Below are positions 36,280 to 44,806 of a stretch of DNA of 64,000 bases, piece by piece. Origin of the DNA: Flagellimonas oceani (lineage in GTDB: Bacteria; Bacteroidota; Bacteroidia; Flavobacteriales; Flavobacteriaceae). The position numbers were made by a program, and so were the translations under genes. The notes below the pieces were generated by a model. It saw only the letters and a list, made by a program, of their open reading frames with translations. It ran no database searches and had not been told where the DNA came from. The number at the start of each line of letters is the position of its first letter. Positions within the stretch are counted from its first letter, which is position 1. Location of the stretch: positions 786,501 to 850,500 of the forward strand of contig NZ_CP049616.1 of the NCBI RefSeq assembly GCF_011068285.1, written 5' to 3'.

Positions 36280-37965
36280 ATGCTAAAAACTAATTTCTAT
36301 AAGATTATGAAAAAATGCATTTGTTTTCTTTTGGTGTCAAATCTCATAATTGTGACAATATCTTGCAAAGGTATTAACGAAGATTTAAATAAAATGAAGG
36401 AGGACAGTATAAAGGAGAGGCCCAACATTCTTTTTATTATGTCCGATGACCATGCTTATCAAGCATTGAGTGCATATAGTGACAAACTCATAAGCACCCC
36501 GAATATAGATAGAATAGCCAAAGAAGGTATGCTCTTTACCAATGCAAGTGTCACCAATTCCATCTGTGCGCCGTCAAGAGCAACCATTCTGACTGGTAAG
36601 CATACACATATCAATGGAAAAATTGATAACAGGACCCCTTTCGACACCACACAAGTAACTTTTCCACAATTATTTCAAAAGGCAGGTTACCAAACTGCAA
36701 TGTTTGGAAAATTGCATTTTGGAAACAACCCTAAGGGAGTTGATGAGTTCATGATACTTCCGGGTCAAGGTTTTTACATCAACCCTGATTTTATCAACAA
36801 AAAAGGAGATACTGTTAGAATTGATGGTTATGTAACGGATATAATTACGGATTTAACCTTAAACTGGTTGCAAACCGAAAGAGATTCTACAAGACCATTT
36901 ATGATGATGTACCTGCACAAAGCCCCTCACCGTCCTTGGTGGCCCAGCCCTGAAAAGTTTGCAGAGTTCTCCAAGAAAAAATTCCCGGAACCGGAATCTT
37001 TGTTCGATGATTACGAAAATAGGGGTACTGCAGCGAAAACAGCCGAAATGAATTTGCTCACCCATATGATGTATGGCCACGATAGTAAAGTTTTTCCTGA
37101 AACTCTGGCTTTAATGGGAAAAGTGATGCCCGAGGTTCCTGAATATGAGAACAGTTTTTATGGTCCTTATGGTCGTGCCAATGCAGAGCAAAAGGCCAAA
37201 TATGGTCCTGTGCTGGATTCGATCAATGTAGATTTCAAGAAAAATTGGCCCAGCATGACCGATAGGGAAAAAATGCAATGGAAATATCAAAGATATATGC
37301 AAGACTATTTGGGAACCCTAGCCACTGTTGATGAAAATGTAGGGAGAGTCTTAAATTATTTAGACGAAAGCGGTCTCACGGATAATACAATTGTAGTGTA
37401 CACTTCGGACCAAGGGTTCTATCTTGGCGAACATGGTTGGTTCGACAAACGTTTTGCCTATAATGAGTCTTTTAAGACTCCATTGTTGATACGATGGCCA
37501 AATGTCATAAAACCCGGGACCACGGAAGAAGAAATGGTTCAAAACCTTGATTTTGCCCAAACCCTTTTGGAAGCAGCAGGAATTGGGGCACCCAAAGATA
37601 TGCAGGGTGAAAGCTTGATTCCATTGTTGAAAGGCAATAAAGAAAGCTGGACAAGGAATGGCGTGTATTATCATTATTATGAATATCCGGCAGTACACAT
37701 GGTCAAACGGCATTACGCCATTGTTACCAAAGAGTATAAACTCATCCATTTCTATTATGATGTTGATGAATGGGAACTATATGATCGGAAAAAGGATCCC
37801 AATGAAATGAACAATGTATATGATGACCCTGAATATAGCGATGAAATTGCTTTGTTGAAGAAGGAACTGGAAGAACTGAGAAAAAAATATAAGGATTCAG
37901 ATGAACTGAACGAAAAATTCATTCAGCAATACAAGGATAATAATTGGATTGATAGGGGGTATTGA
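36280..37965 (+). CDS. Sulfatase (S1 family) lipoprotein
   Basis: A 561-residue type I sulfatase that hydrolyses sulfate esters from a glycan. The signal peptide MKKCICFLLVSNLIIVTISC carries a lipobox Cys; ATG 36307 gives this more typical N-terminus than 36280. Metal site: PNILFIMSDDHAY. The maturation motif C-x-P-S-R is CAPSRATILTG at about 97, whose Cys must become formylglycine. Also GKLHFG and TSDQGFYLGEHGWFDKR. The C-terminal YHYYEYPAVHMVKRHYAIVT resembles sulfatases acting on GlcNAc-6-sulfate-type substrates, but the exact substrate is not certain. Its natural maturase may be the FGE-like gene downstream. Confidence 0.95.
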   Translation: MLKTNFYKIMKKCICFLLVSNLIIVTISCKGINEDLNKMKEDSIKERPNILFIMSDDHAYQALSAYSDKLISTPNIDRIAKEGMLFTNASVTNSICAPSRATILTGKHTHINGKIDNRTPFDTTQVTFPQLFQKAGYQTAMFGKLHFGNNPKGVDEFMILPGQGFYINPDFINKKGDTVRIDGYVTDIITDLTLNWLQTERDSTRPFMMMYLHKAPHRPWWPSPEKFAEFSKKKFPEPESLFDDYENRGTAAKTAEMNLLTHMMYGHDSKVFPETLALMGKVMPEVPEYENSFYGPYGRANAEQKAKYGPVLDSINVDFKKNWPSMTDREKMQWKYQRYMQDYLGTLATVDENVGRVLNYLDESGLTDNTIVVYTSDQGFYLGEHGWFDKRFAYNESFKTPLLIRWPNVIKPGTTEEEMVQNLDFAQTLLEAAGIGAPKDMQGESLIPLLKGNKESWTRNGVYYHYYEYPAVHMVKRHYAIVTKEYKLIHFYYDVDEWELYDRKKDPNEMNNVYDDPEYSDEIALLKKELEELRKKYKDSDELNEKFIQQYKDNNWIDRGY

Positions 37966-38070
37966 CACATGGTAACCATTAACACTCACAAGATTGTTGA
38001 CAAAATGATAGGTCAAAGATAAAATGATTAAAAATAGAAAATCAAGTAATAACTGGTTGTATACAAAAAT

Positions 38071-39102
38071 ATGATTAGACTAGTTTCTATCCCGGTTTTA
38101 TTCGCTGTAATTAGCTCTTGTTCACCAAAAAAGGAGACCCAAGAGAATTTTCATTTGAAAAGTCCGGACAATATGGTCCTAATACCTGCCGGAACATTTT
38201 ATATGGGTGGTAAAAGCGAACAAGCTGCTTTTGATGAATTTCCAAGGCACAAAGTTTCAGTGTCCCGGTTCCACATGGACATTACTGAGGTCACCAATAG
38301 AGCCTTTAAGGAATTCACCGATCAAACGGGTTACATTACTGTAGCCGAACGCAATATCAGTTGGGAAGATTTGAAACAACAACTGCCGGTAGGGACACCA
38401 GAACCGGCAGATTCACTTTTAAGGGCCGGTTCACTGGTGTTTACGATGACAGAGGGGCCTGTTGACCCAAGAGACTATTCACAATGGTGGAGATGGACTG
38501 TGGGAGCCTCTTGGAGAAACCCCGAAGGCCCTGGATCTACCATAATCCAACGTATGGATCATCCGGTGGTGCATATCGCTTTTGAAGATGCCCAAACATA
38601 TTGCAAATGGGCCGGCAAAAGATTGCCAACGGAAGCAGAATGGGAATGGGCCTCCATGGGAGGTTTGGATGACCCTGTATATCCATGGGGAAACGAACCA
38701 GCTGAAAAATCCTCCAAGAAGGCCAATTTTTGGCAAGGATTTTTTCCATTTAAAAATTCCTTGTTGGATGGTTATCTGACCACGGCACCCGTGAAATCGT
38801 ACCCTCCCAACAAATATGGCCTGTTTGACATGGCCGGCAATGTTTGGGAGTGGTGTGCCGATAAATACCATTTTCGGGCATACCTTGAGGATAAGAAAAA
38901 AGGGGTAGTTGAAAACCCCAAAGGACCAAAGGAATCTTTGGATCCCGATGAACCCAAAATACCTAAATATGTTATCCGCGGAGGTTCGTTCCTGTGCAAT
39001 GATGACTACTGTAGTGGCTATAGGGTTTCAAGGAGAATGAAATCCAGTATGGATTCGGGTTTTCCCCATACCGGGTTCAGATGTGTAAAAGATTATAACT
39101 AA
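38071..39102 (+). CDS. Formylglycine-generating-enzyme-family lipoprotein
   Basis: A 343-residue FGE-sulfatase-domain protein with its own lipoprotein signal (MIRLVSIPVLFAVISSC). Typical features: MVLIPAGTFYMGG, EVTNRAFKEFTDQTGY, KRLPTEAEWEWAS, YGLFDMAGNVWEWC and IRGGSF. The Cys pair of the oxidase active site is kept as FLCNDDYCSGYR (about 309 and 314), matching the human SUMF1 spacing, so it may be a genuine copper-dependent sulfatase-activating enzyme. Being anchored outside the cytoplasm, it would modify the sulfatase during or after export. Ended by a terminator at 39151. Confidence 0.9.
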   Translation: MIRLVSIPVLFAVISSCSPKKETQENFHLKSPDNMVLIPAGTFYMGGKSEQAAFDEFPRHKVSVSRFHMDITEVTNRAFKEFTDQTGYITVAERNISWEDLKQQLPVGTPEPADSLLRAGSLVFTMTEGPVDPRDYSQWWRWTVGASWRNPEGPGSTIIQRMDHPVVHIAFEDAQTYCKWAGKRLPTEAEWEWASMGGLDDPVYPWGNEPAEKSSKKANFWQGFFPFKNSLLDGYLTTAPVKSYPPNKYGLFDMAGNVWEWCADKYHFRAYLEDKKKGVVENPKGPKESLDPDEPKIPKYVIRGGSFLCNDDYCSGYRVSRRMKSSMDSGFPHTGFRCVKDYN

Positions 39103-39506
39103 ATATTGCGGCATTGAGTTAGTTTTTTTGAGTTAGTTTAGTTTAATCGGGGGTGGTTTGTAACGAACCACCCTTTTTTTAGGAATTGTACGTATCTCCG
39201 TAAAGGTTAATAAAGGGGGCAACGAGATTTCATATTCTACCGCCCAAGATTTGGGGATCTTTTGGCTAGTATTTTAAGAGCGTTGTTTCCTTTACTGGAA
39301 AGACAAATAGCCCAAGTTTATTGTTTTATAGCATAAAAAGAAAGATATAGAATGTTGACATCGAAAAATTTATATTGGAGTTTTTTTTATGTATTAAACA
39401 TATAAGAAGGGGGAAATTAAAAAATACTGTGGGCAACGACTATGTAGATAAGATATAGTATAACTGACCAACCTATCACCAAATCAATTTGTAATAAGGT
39501 CGGCAC
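39103..39506. other. Intergenic region after the cargo locus
   Basis: About 400 AT-rich bases between the cargo and RteC. Apart from the terminator at 39151-39180 I see no gene or RNA. The promoter of rteC should lie in the right half. Confidence 0.4.
39151..39180 (+). terminator. Rho-independent terminator of the cargo locus
   Basis: Perfect 8-bp stem GGGTGGTT / AACCACCC with loop TGTAACG, followed by TTTTTTT, about 50 bp after the FGE-like stop. Confidence 0.92.
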
Positions 39507-40331
39507 ATGTTCTATGCATCAATCATAAATAAATTCAATGATAAAATAGCGAAACTAGAGAATAGCGCACAAGAGCAACTTAAAAAAGCTGATATAGGTA
39601 TTGGTATTGCGGCTTGGGCTCTGGATATCTTCAAAGAAAGTGTTTCCAAAACCGGTTTTGAATCTATCGAAGAGGAGATTGCGTTTTTCAAGGCTATAAA
39701 ATGTCAGCCCATGAAATATTTGATTCTCTATACCGAAATCCGATCCTGCGAAGCCCGAATGCCTAAATTAGACCTTAAGCTCCAATTATCCTTTCTAGAT
39801 AAGCAAACTAAAAAGGTTAACCAGTTTTTTACCAAACATACCGAGTTCATTATATATATGAATCAGGGATATACCCATCTTGATGAATACTATTTCACTA
39901 GGAAGAACCAGAATAAAAATGCTATTGTTAAGAGCTATCCATATTATAAAGATTCTATATTCAATACATCCCATGATGAGTTATGGGCAAGAATAAAAGG
40001 ATTTAATATGTACGCGAACTATATAAAGAAAAAGAAAGAATTTCTTAAAAATTGCGAGGGTGGTAAATCCAGCAAACTCATTTGGACCGGCAGCTATGCT
40101 GCATTTGTAGAACTGATATATGGCCTTCAAGAAATGGGAACGATTAATAATGGGAATGAGAAAATCAAGAAAGTTATTGAAGTATTAGGGGATTATTTGC
40201 AGGTACCGCGGGGAAACCATTCCAGAACCTATAGCGAGCTCAAAGCTAGAAAGGGTACTCAGGTAAAATTCCTTGAAGAAGCCACAAAAAAATTAAGGCA
40301 AAAAATGGCGGATGAAGATGATGTAAAATAG
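39507..40331 (+). CDS. rteC: RteC-family regulator of ICE excision/transfer
   Basis: A 274-residue protein of the RteC family, known in CTnDOT as the activator of excision genes. Diagnostic segments: EEEIAFFKAIKCQPMKYLIL, NQFFTKHTEFIIYMNQGYTH followed by LDEYYFTRK, and the C-terminal KLIWTGSYAAFVELIYGLQE with RGNHSRTYSELKARKGTQ. The C-terminal half is thought to hold a winged helix. It lies just upstream of an excisionase-type HTH gene and replication-type genes, the expected targets. No RteA/RteB two-component genes are seen. Confidence 0.85.
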   Translation: MFYASIINKFNDKIAKLENSAQEQLKKADIGIGIAAWALDIFKESVSKTGFESIEEEIAFFKAIKCQPMKYLILYTEIRSCEARMPKLDLKLQLSFLDKQTKKVNQFFTKHTEFIIYMNQGYTHLDEYYFTRKNQNKNAIVKSYPYYKDSIFNTSHDELWARIKGFNMYANYIKKKKEFLKNCEGGKSSKLIWTGSYAAFVELIYGLQEMGTINNGNEKIKKVIEVLGDYLQVPRGNHSRTYSELKARKGTQVKFLEEATKKLRQKMADEDDVK

Positions 40332-40343
40332 TTGATTTACAGT

Positions 40344-40582
40344 CCGAACTCGGTTGCGACTCGGTTTTTTTGTCTTCCATAAATTTCATGGCCATTTAGT
40401 GACCTGGATAAGCTTGATTCAACACCAAATCACGTCAAATACCATCAAAAGAAACAATTGTTAAAATTTGACCGAACTCGGTTCCGACTCTGATGAATTC
40501 TCATCAAAGCCTATCAATTTTGTAGAACGAAAGTCAAATCAATGCAAAGCCGCCATTAAAAAAGCGAAACCTTGGCGGCTTT
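40344..40582. promoter_or_regulatory. Regulatory spacer with direct repeats and hairpin
   Basis: A 20-bp direct repeat (CCGAACTCGGTTGCGACTC at about 40345 and CCGAACTCGGTTCCGACTC at about 40474, one mismatch) is spaced about 129 bp. A 10-bp stem AAAGCCGCCA / TGGCGGCTTT (40546-40582) ends 18 bp before the HTH gene. The repeats are good candidates for RteC binding; the hairpin may be an attenuator or terminator. Confidence 0.5.
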
Positions 40583-40600
40583 GTTATTAAAACAAGATCA

Positions 40601-40879
40601 ATGGGCGCAACAATCATTACCACCGAAGACCTTTATGAGTTCAAGATGGAACTCCTGGACGAGATCAAACAACTGATACAGGCACATCATGGCCAGCCTT
40701 CAAAAAAATGGCTGAAATCCCCGGAAGTCAGGGAGCTATTGGGAATTTCCCCTGGTACCTTACAAAATCTAAGGATCAATGGAACGATACCCTATACGAA
40801 AGTGGGGGGTGTGTTGTACTACGAGTATACTGAGATTATGGAAGTGTTGGAAAAGAACCGGATACACAATAAGTTTTGA
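40601..40879 (+). CDS. Excisionase-type HTH protein
   Basis: A 92-residue DNA-binding protein. An N-terminal helix (YEFKMELLDEIKQLIQAHHG) is followed by a MerR/excisionase HTH (KSPEVRELLGISPGTLQNLR) and wing (NGTIPYTKVGGVLYYEYTEI). This form is standard for conjugative-transposon excisionases (Xis2c/Xis2d-like) in Bacteroidota. It probably binds att arms or regulates downstream genes. Its TGA overlaps the TTG start of the next ORF. Confidence 0.85.
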   Translation: MGATIITTEDLYEFKMELLDEIKQLIQAHHGQPSKKWLKSPEVRELLGISPGTLQNLRINGTIPYTKVGGVLYYEYTEIMEVLEKNRIHNKF

Positions 40880-41415
40880 AAGAGATCAATTATATCCGGC
40901 ACTTCAATGCGGTATTGGAGCAATTCTCAAAGGACGGTCGATTGAACCCGACCCATATCAGTTTGTACGTGGCTTTGTTCCAGATTTGGAACAACAACTT
41001 TTTTAAAGCGGAATTCTATATCAATCGGGACGAAGTTATGGACTTTTCAAAAATCGGTTCCAAATCCACCTATCACAGGTGTATCAAGCAACTCAGTCAT
41101 TGGAAATACATTCTCTATACCCCATCCCACAATCCGTTCAAGGGCAGCCGGATCAAGATGTTCGATTTTGGGACAAGTACCGGACAGGTGCTGTACCCAA
41201 GCCGTACCAAAAACGGGACAAGTTCCGGACAAGCATCGGTACCTATAAACAAACATATACAAACTATAGAAAACAATAAAAACAGGATCGAACGGCAAAA
41301 TTTTAAAAATTCAATTTTTCAGGAATTTGAAAGCAACGGCAAACAACCCGGCGGTGTCCCATATACGGACAACCTTAAAACGACCAGGGACAAGGATTAC
41401 AATGAGCCGTTATGA
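40876..41415 (+). CDS. Replication-initiator-like protein with TTG start
   Basis: A 179-residue protein with no early ATG; translation most likely begins at a TTG that overlaps the upstream stop (TTGA), supported by conserved-looking N-terminal sequence (EINYIRHFNAVLEQFSKDGR). The middle is winged-helix-like (THISLYVALFQIWNNNFFKA, SKIGSKSTYHRCIKQLSHW), as in small replication or transcription initiators of Bacteroidota elements. The C-terminal half is Ser/Asn-rich and probably flexible. It is followed by a coupled AAA ATPase, which suggests an initiator plus helicase-loader pair. Confidence 0.65.
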   Translation: MKEINYIRHFNAVLEQFSKDGRLNPTHISLYVALFQIWNNNFFKAEFYINRDEVMDFSKIGSKSTYHRCIKQLSHWKYILYTPSHNPFKGSRIKMFDFGTSTGQVLYPSRTKNGTSSGQASVPINKHIQTIENNKNRIERQNFKNSIFQEFESNGKQPGGVPYTDNLKTTRDKDYNEPL

Positions 41416-42074
41416 GACACCCCGCACCGCATATCATTACCGAGGGTGGTTCACAGTACAGATTGGGCACACTTGAAGGTCGTTGCATACAATATGATTT
41501 TGAGAAGATACTTGCCTATCTGGATGTCAAGGGAAGGCTGCTCTTCGGCAAAAAGTTCAGGATTTACAAAGAGGACCATGAAATCCTGTATAAACTCTGC
41601 AACTATCAGGTCAAAAATTGGGGCACCTGTAAAAAGCTGGGCATTGATCCTAAAAAAGGGATTCTGCTTTCCGGTCCGGTAGGTTGTGGCAAGACCAGTT
41701 TGATGAGATTGATACGCTATATTACACCGCACTTTACACCCTACGATTTGATTCCTGCCCGGAATATCTCCTTTGCCTTTAATCATATCGGGTATTCCAT
41801 CATCGAGCAGTACGGCGATCATCGGTTTTACTGTTTTGATGATTTGGGAGTGGAGCCTATGGGTAGACACTACGGTAAAGACTGCAATGTGATGGGGGAA
41901 ATTTTGCTCTCACGCCATGAGTTGTATCTCAACCATAGAGTCAAGACCCATGCCACTACCAACCTCAATGCCCAGGAATTGGAGGAGCGCTATGGAAACC
42001 GAGTTAGATCGCGGATGCGGGAACTGTTTAATTTAATAGGATTTGATAAAGGGAGTAGGGATAAGAGAAAATAA
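41412..42074 (+). CDS. DnaC/IstB-like AAA ATPase
   Basis: A 220-residue ATPase with Walker A GPVGCGKTS at about 88-96, Walker B FYCFDDLGVEP at about 139-149, sensor-like HATTNLNAQEL and an arginine-finger region (RYGNRVRSRMREL). This is the helicase-loader/IstB layout. ATG overlaps the previous stop (ATGA). With the initiator-like protein it may load a host helicase to replicate the excised element. Confidence 0.85.
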   Translation: MRHPAPHIITEGGSQYRLGTLEGRCIQYDFEKILAYLDVKGRLLFGKKFRIYKEDHEILYKLCNYQVKNWGTCKKLGIDPKKGILLSGPVGCGKTSLMRLIRYITPHFTPYDLIPARNISFAFNHIGYSIIEQYGDHRFYCFDDLGVEPMGRHYGKDCNVMGEILLSRHELYLNHRVKTHATTNLNAQELEERYGNRVRSRMRELFNLIGFDKGSRDKRK

Positions 42075-42144
42075 TGATTTTAGAAAATCTAAATATTGCT
42101 CCTAAAAAACTATATTAGCTTCTAGTTTGTAAAAAATTAACGTT

Positions 42145-42363
42145 ATGACTTTGCTAGGAGAATATTTAGCCAAAAAATCTATAAAAAAGGCAGAGGTTTC
42201 TAGAAAAACAGGATTGAGTCAATCACGTTTGAGTGAACTTACATTAAACAAATCATCCAAATTAAGAGTAGATGAATTATATCTTATTGCTCTGGCAATA
42301 GATACAAACCCCTGTGAAGTTATGAATGAGATATGTAAAAATTTAACCTTAAAAAATAATTGA
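42145..42363 (+). CDS. XRE-family HTH regulator of the defence operon
   Basis: A 72-residue Cro/C1-type repressor (LLGEYLAKKSIKKAEVSRKT, then GLSQSRLSELTLNKSSKLRV). It starts 9 bp before the hsdM fragment on the same strand, the usual position of a small controller for R-M or defence operons. It probably binds its own promoter at about 42080-42140. Confidence 0.85.
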   Translation: MTLLGEYLAKKSIKKAEVSRKTGLSQSRLSELTLNKSSKLRVDELYLIALAIDTNPCEVMNEICKNLTLKNN

Positions 42364-43274
42364 TAAGTTGATATGTCCAATATTGTAAATAAGCTTTGGG
42401 GTTTTTGCCATACTCTAAGACATGAAGGTGTCGATTATGCTGATTATATAGAAGAATTAACCTATCTACTTTTTCTAAAGATAGCGGAAGAAAGGAGTAT
42501 TGAAATTCCTGAAAAGCTCAATTGGGTGTCATTAACAACTTCTTCCGATAAAAATTTATTAGAAAATTATAATGTAATCCTTAAAGGGTTGAGTGAGCAA
42601 CAGGGTATACTTAGAGAGATTTTTAGTGAACCAATTGCTAAGATTCATAATTCGAGTAGCCTCCGAAAACTTTTAAATCTTATAGATGAAGTAAATTGGT
42701 CTAATTATGATTTAGATGTCCTTGGTGCTACATTTGAAGGACTGTTGGAAAAAGCAGCTAGCGAGAGCAAAAAGGGGGCAGGGCAGTACTTCACACCGAG
42801 ACCTCTAATAAGGTCAATTGTTAACGTAATGAAACCTAATCCCTTTGAAACACCAACTTTTAAAGTTTCTGATGTTGCCTGTGGAACCGCAGGGTTCATT
42901 ACAGAAAGTTATGAGTGGTTTAAGAAAAAACATGATTATCAAGAATTATCAAAAAAACAAAAACAAAAACTACTTAATGAAACCTATTACGGTCAGGAAT
43001 TAGTAATTAGACCACGCAGGTTAGCAATGATGAATCTATATCTTCACGGATTGAGCCCAAATATTGAATTAGGGGATACCATTTATGAACCAAGACCAGT
43101 TGAACTGGTTTCATGTATCCTTACAAACCCTCCTTTTGGTACAAGAGGAGCTGACAATATCCCTGATCGTGATTTTAAAGTTAAGACTACCAATAAACAA
43201 TTGAATTTGTAGCCTTCCCTAAAAATAGGACAGTTTAAAATTCAGATTTTCTAACTTTAAATTTTAACTGTCAC

Positions 43275-43541
43275 ATGAAAAAAAGCAAGTTTACCGAGAG
43301 CCAGATCATCAAGGCACTGAAAGAGAACGAACAGGGCCGCAAGGTGGGTGATATATCCCGTGAGATGGGCATTGACACCAGCACATTTTATTATTGGAGG
43401 AAGAAGTACGGGGGGATGGAAGTGGCCCATATGAAGCGCTTGAAGGAACTCGAGGAGGAGAACCGCAAGCTCAAGCAGATGTACGCCGATGCCAGCCTTG
43501 ACATCCGCATGCTCAAGGACGTACTGTCAAAAAAGTTCTAG
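43275..43541 (+). CDS. IS3-family transposase OrfA
   Basis: An 88-residue DNA-binding protein: HTH (SQIIKALKENEQGRKVGDIS-type segment, then GIDTSTFYYWRKKYGGM) and a leucine-zipper-like helix (LKELEEENRKLKQMYADASL). Just before its stop is the slippery sequence A-AAA-AAG (43529-43535), where a -1 shift fuses it to OrfB. Confidence 0.93.
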   Translation: MKKSKFTESQIIKALKENEQGRKVGDISREMGIDTSTFYYWRKKYGGMEVAHMKRLKELEEENRKLKQMYADASLDIRMLKDVLSKKF

Positions 43542-44413
43542 GGCCTTCCGACAAGAAGCAGCGCGCCAAATACCTCCAGGAGGCCTATTCGGTATGTGTA
43601 TCGCGTTCCTGTGGGGTACTGGACCTTGCACGGTCGATGTGGTACTACCATGGCAAAAGGGACGACACCGAGGTGGTCGACGCCCTTTCCAGGCTGGCCG
43701 AAGAGCTGCCGACAAGGGGATTCGAGGTATATTACAAGCGTTTGCGTCGCGAAGGCCACTACTGGAACAGGAAACGGGTGTTGAGGGTCTACAGGTCCAT
43801 GAACCTAAAGCTCAGGAGGAAGCACAAGAAGAGGCTTCCCGCAAGGACAAAGAACCCATTGGAGGCCCCGATGGAGCTCAACGAGGTGTGGAGCATGGAC
43901 TTTATGGCCGATGTCCTGTCCGATGGAAGGAAGATAAGGGTGTTCAATGTCATGGACGATTGCAACCGGGAGGCACTGGCCATGGATGTGGGGCTTAACT
44001 ATCCGGCGATAAGGGTCGTGGAGACCTTATCACAATTGGAGCAAGAGATAGGCCTGCCAAAGACCATACGCTGCGATAACGGTCCGGAGTTCATATCCAA
44101 GGCCCTATCGCAATGGTGCAAGAGCAGACGGGTGGAGCTGCAGTTCATCCAGCCCGGCAAGCCCATGCAGAACGGATATATGGAACGCCTCAACAGGTTT
44201 TACAGGGAAGATGTGCTAGATGCCTATTGGTTCAACGACCTGCACCAAGTAAGGACACTGACCCAAAAATGGATGGAGGATTACAATACAAGGCATCCCC
44301 ATTCATCAATCGGGGATATGCCGCCCAGGGAATACAAGAACCGTTTCGGGGAAGAATTCTTCCCCGAAACGGACAACATTAATGATAATTTTATGAATTT
44401 AGCGATGTCCTAA
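43535..44413 (+). CDS. IS3-family transposase OrfB (integrase catalytic domain)
   Basis: The frame is open from the frameshift site at 43535 (reading VLGPSDKKQRAKYLQEAYSV after the slip) through to 44413; if initiated alone, ATG 43637 gives 258 residues. The DDE retroviral-type core is complete: D in WSMDFMADVL, D in RCDNGPEF, E in NGYMERLNRFYRED. The main product is expected to be the OrfAB fusion of about 380 residues. No inactivating changes are seen. Confidence 0.9.
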   Translation, partial: VLGPSDKKQRAKYLQEAYSVCVSRSCGVLDLARSMWYYHGKRDDTEVVDALSRLAEELPTRGFEVYYKRLRREGHYWNRKRVLRVYRSMNLKLRRKHKKRLPARTKNPLEAPMELNEVWSMDFMADVLSDGRKIRVFNVMDDCNREALAMDVGLNYPAIRVVETLSQLEQEIGLPKTIRCDNGPEFISKALSQWCKSRRVELQFIQPGKPMQNGYMERLNRFYREDVLDAYWFNDLHQVRTLTQKWMEDYNTRHPHSSIGDMPPREYKNRFGEEFFPETDNINDNFMNLAMS

Positions 44414-44806
44414 AAGGGGGAAGGCTACATGCGAATGTAAAAGCAATAGTTATTTTTCTTGAAACGGGAATTCCAACGGATGAAGTTTGGATATACGATG
44501 GTAGAACAAATATCAAAAGTGTAACTAAAAAAAATAGACCATTAAATAGTTCGCACTTCGAAGAATTCGAAAAGGTTTATGGTACTAACCCCAATGGTAA
44601 AGATAGTCGAAAAGAATCTTTGCGTTTTAAGCGGTTTTCAAAAGAAGAAATAATAAAACAAAATTACAGGTTAGATTTCACATGGTTAAAAGAAGAATTA
44701 AGTTCTGAAATAACAGAAATTTCAGACCCTCATGAGTTAGCCTTGAATTTGATTGATGAATTGGAAATTATTACAGATAACTTTAAAGAAGTAATTCAAC
44801 TACTTG

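Larger units (their letters stand above)
43208..44429. mobile_element. IS3-family insertion sequence
   Basis: 1222 bp with TG...CA termini and inverted repeats: left TGTAGCCTTCCC ... TAGGACAG, right (reverse complement) TGTAGCCTTCCC ... TAGGACAT. Two overlapping transposase frames, orfA and orfB, are joined by a programmed -1 frameshift site. It is inserted in hsdM on the sense strand. A stray sequence matching 16 bases of its left end plus flank lies at 48857-48872. Confidence 0.9.

Noticed and set aside
43208..44429. A clean target-site duplication for the IS3 element
   Set aside because: Flanking bases differ on the two sides, consistent with the deletion seen in hsdM.
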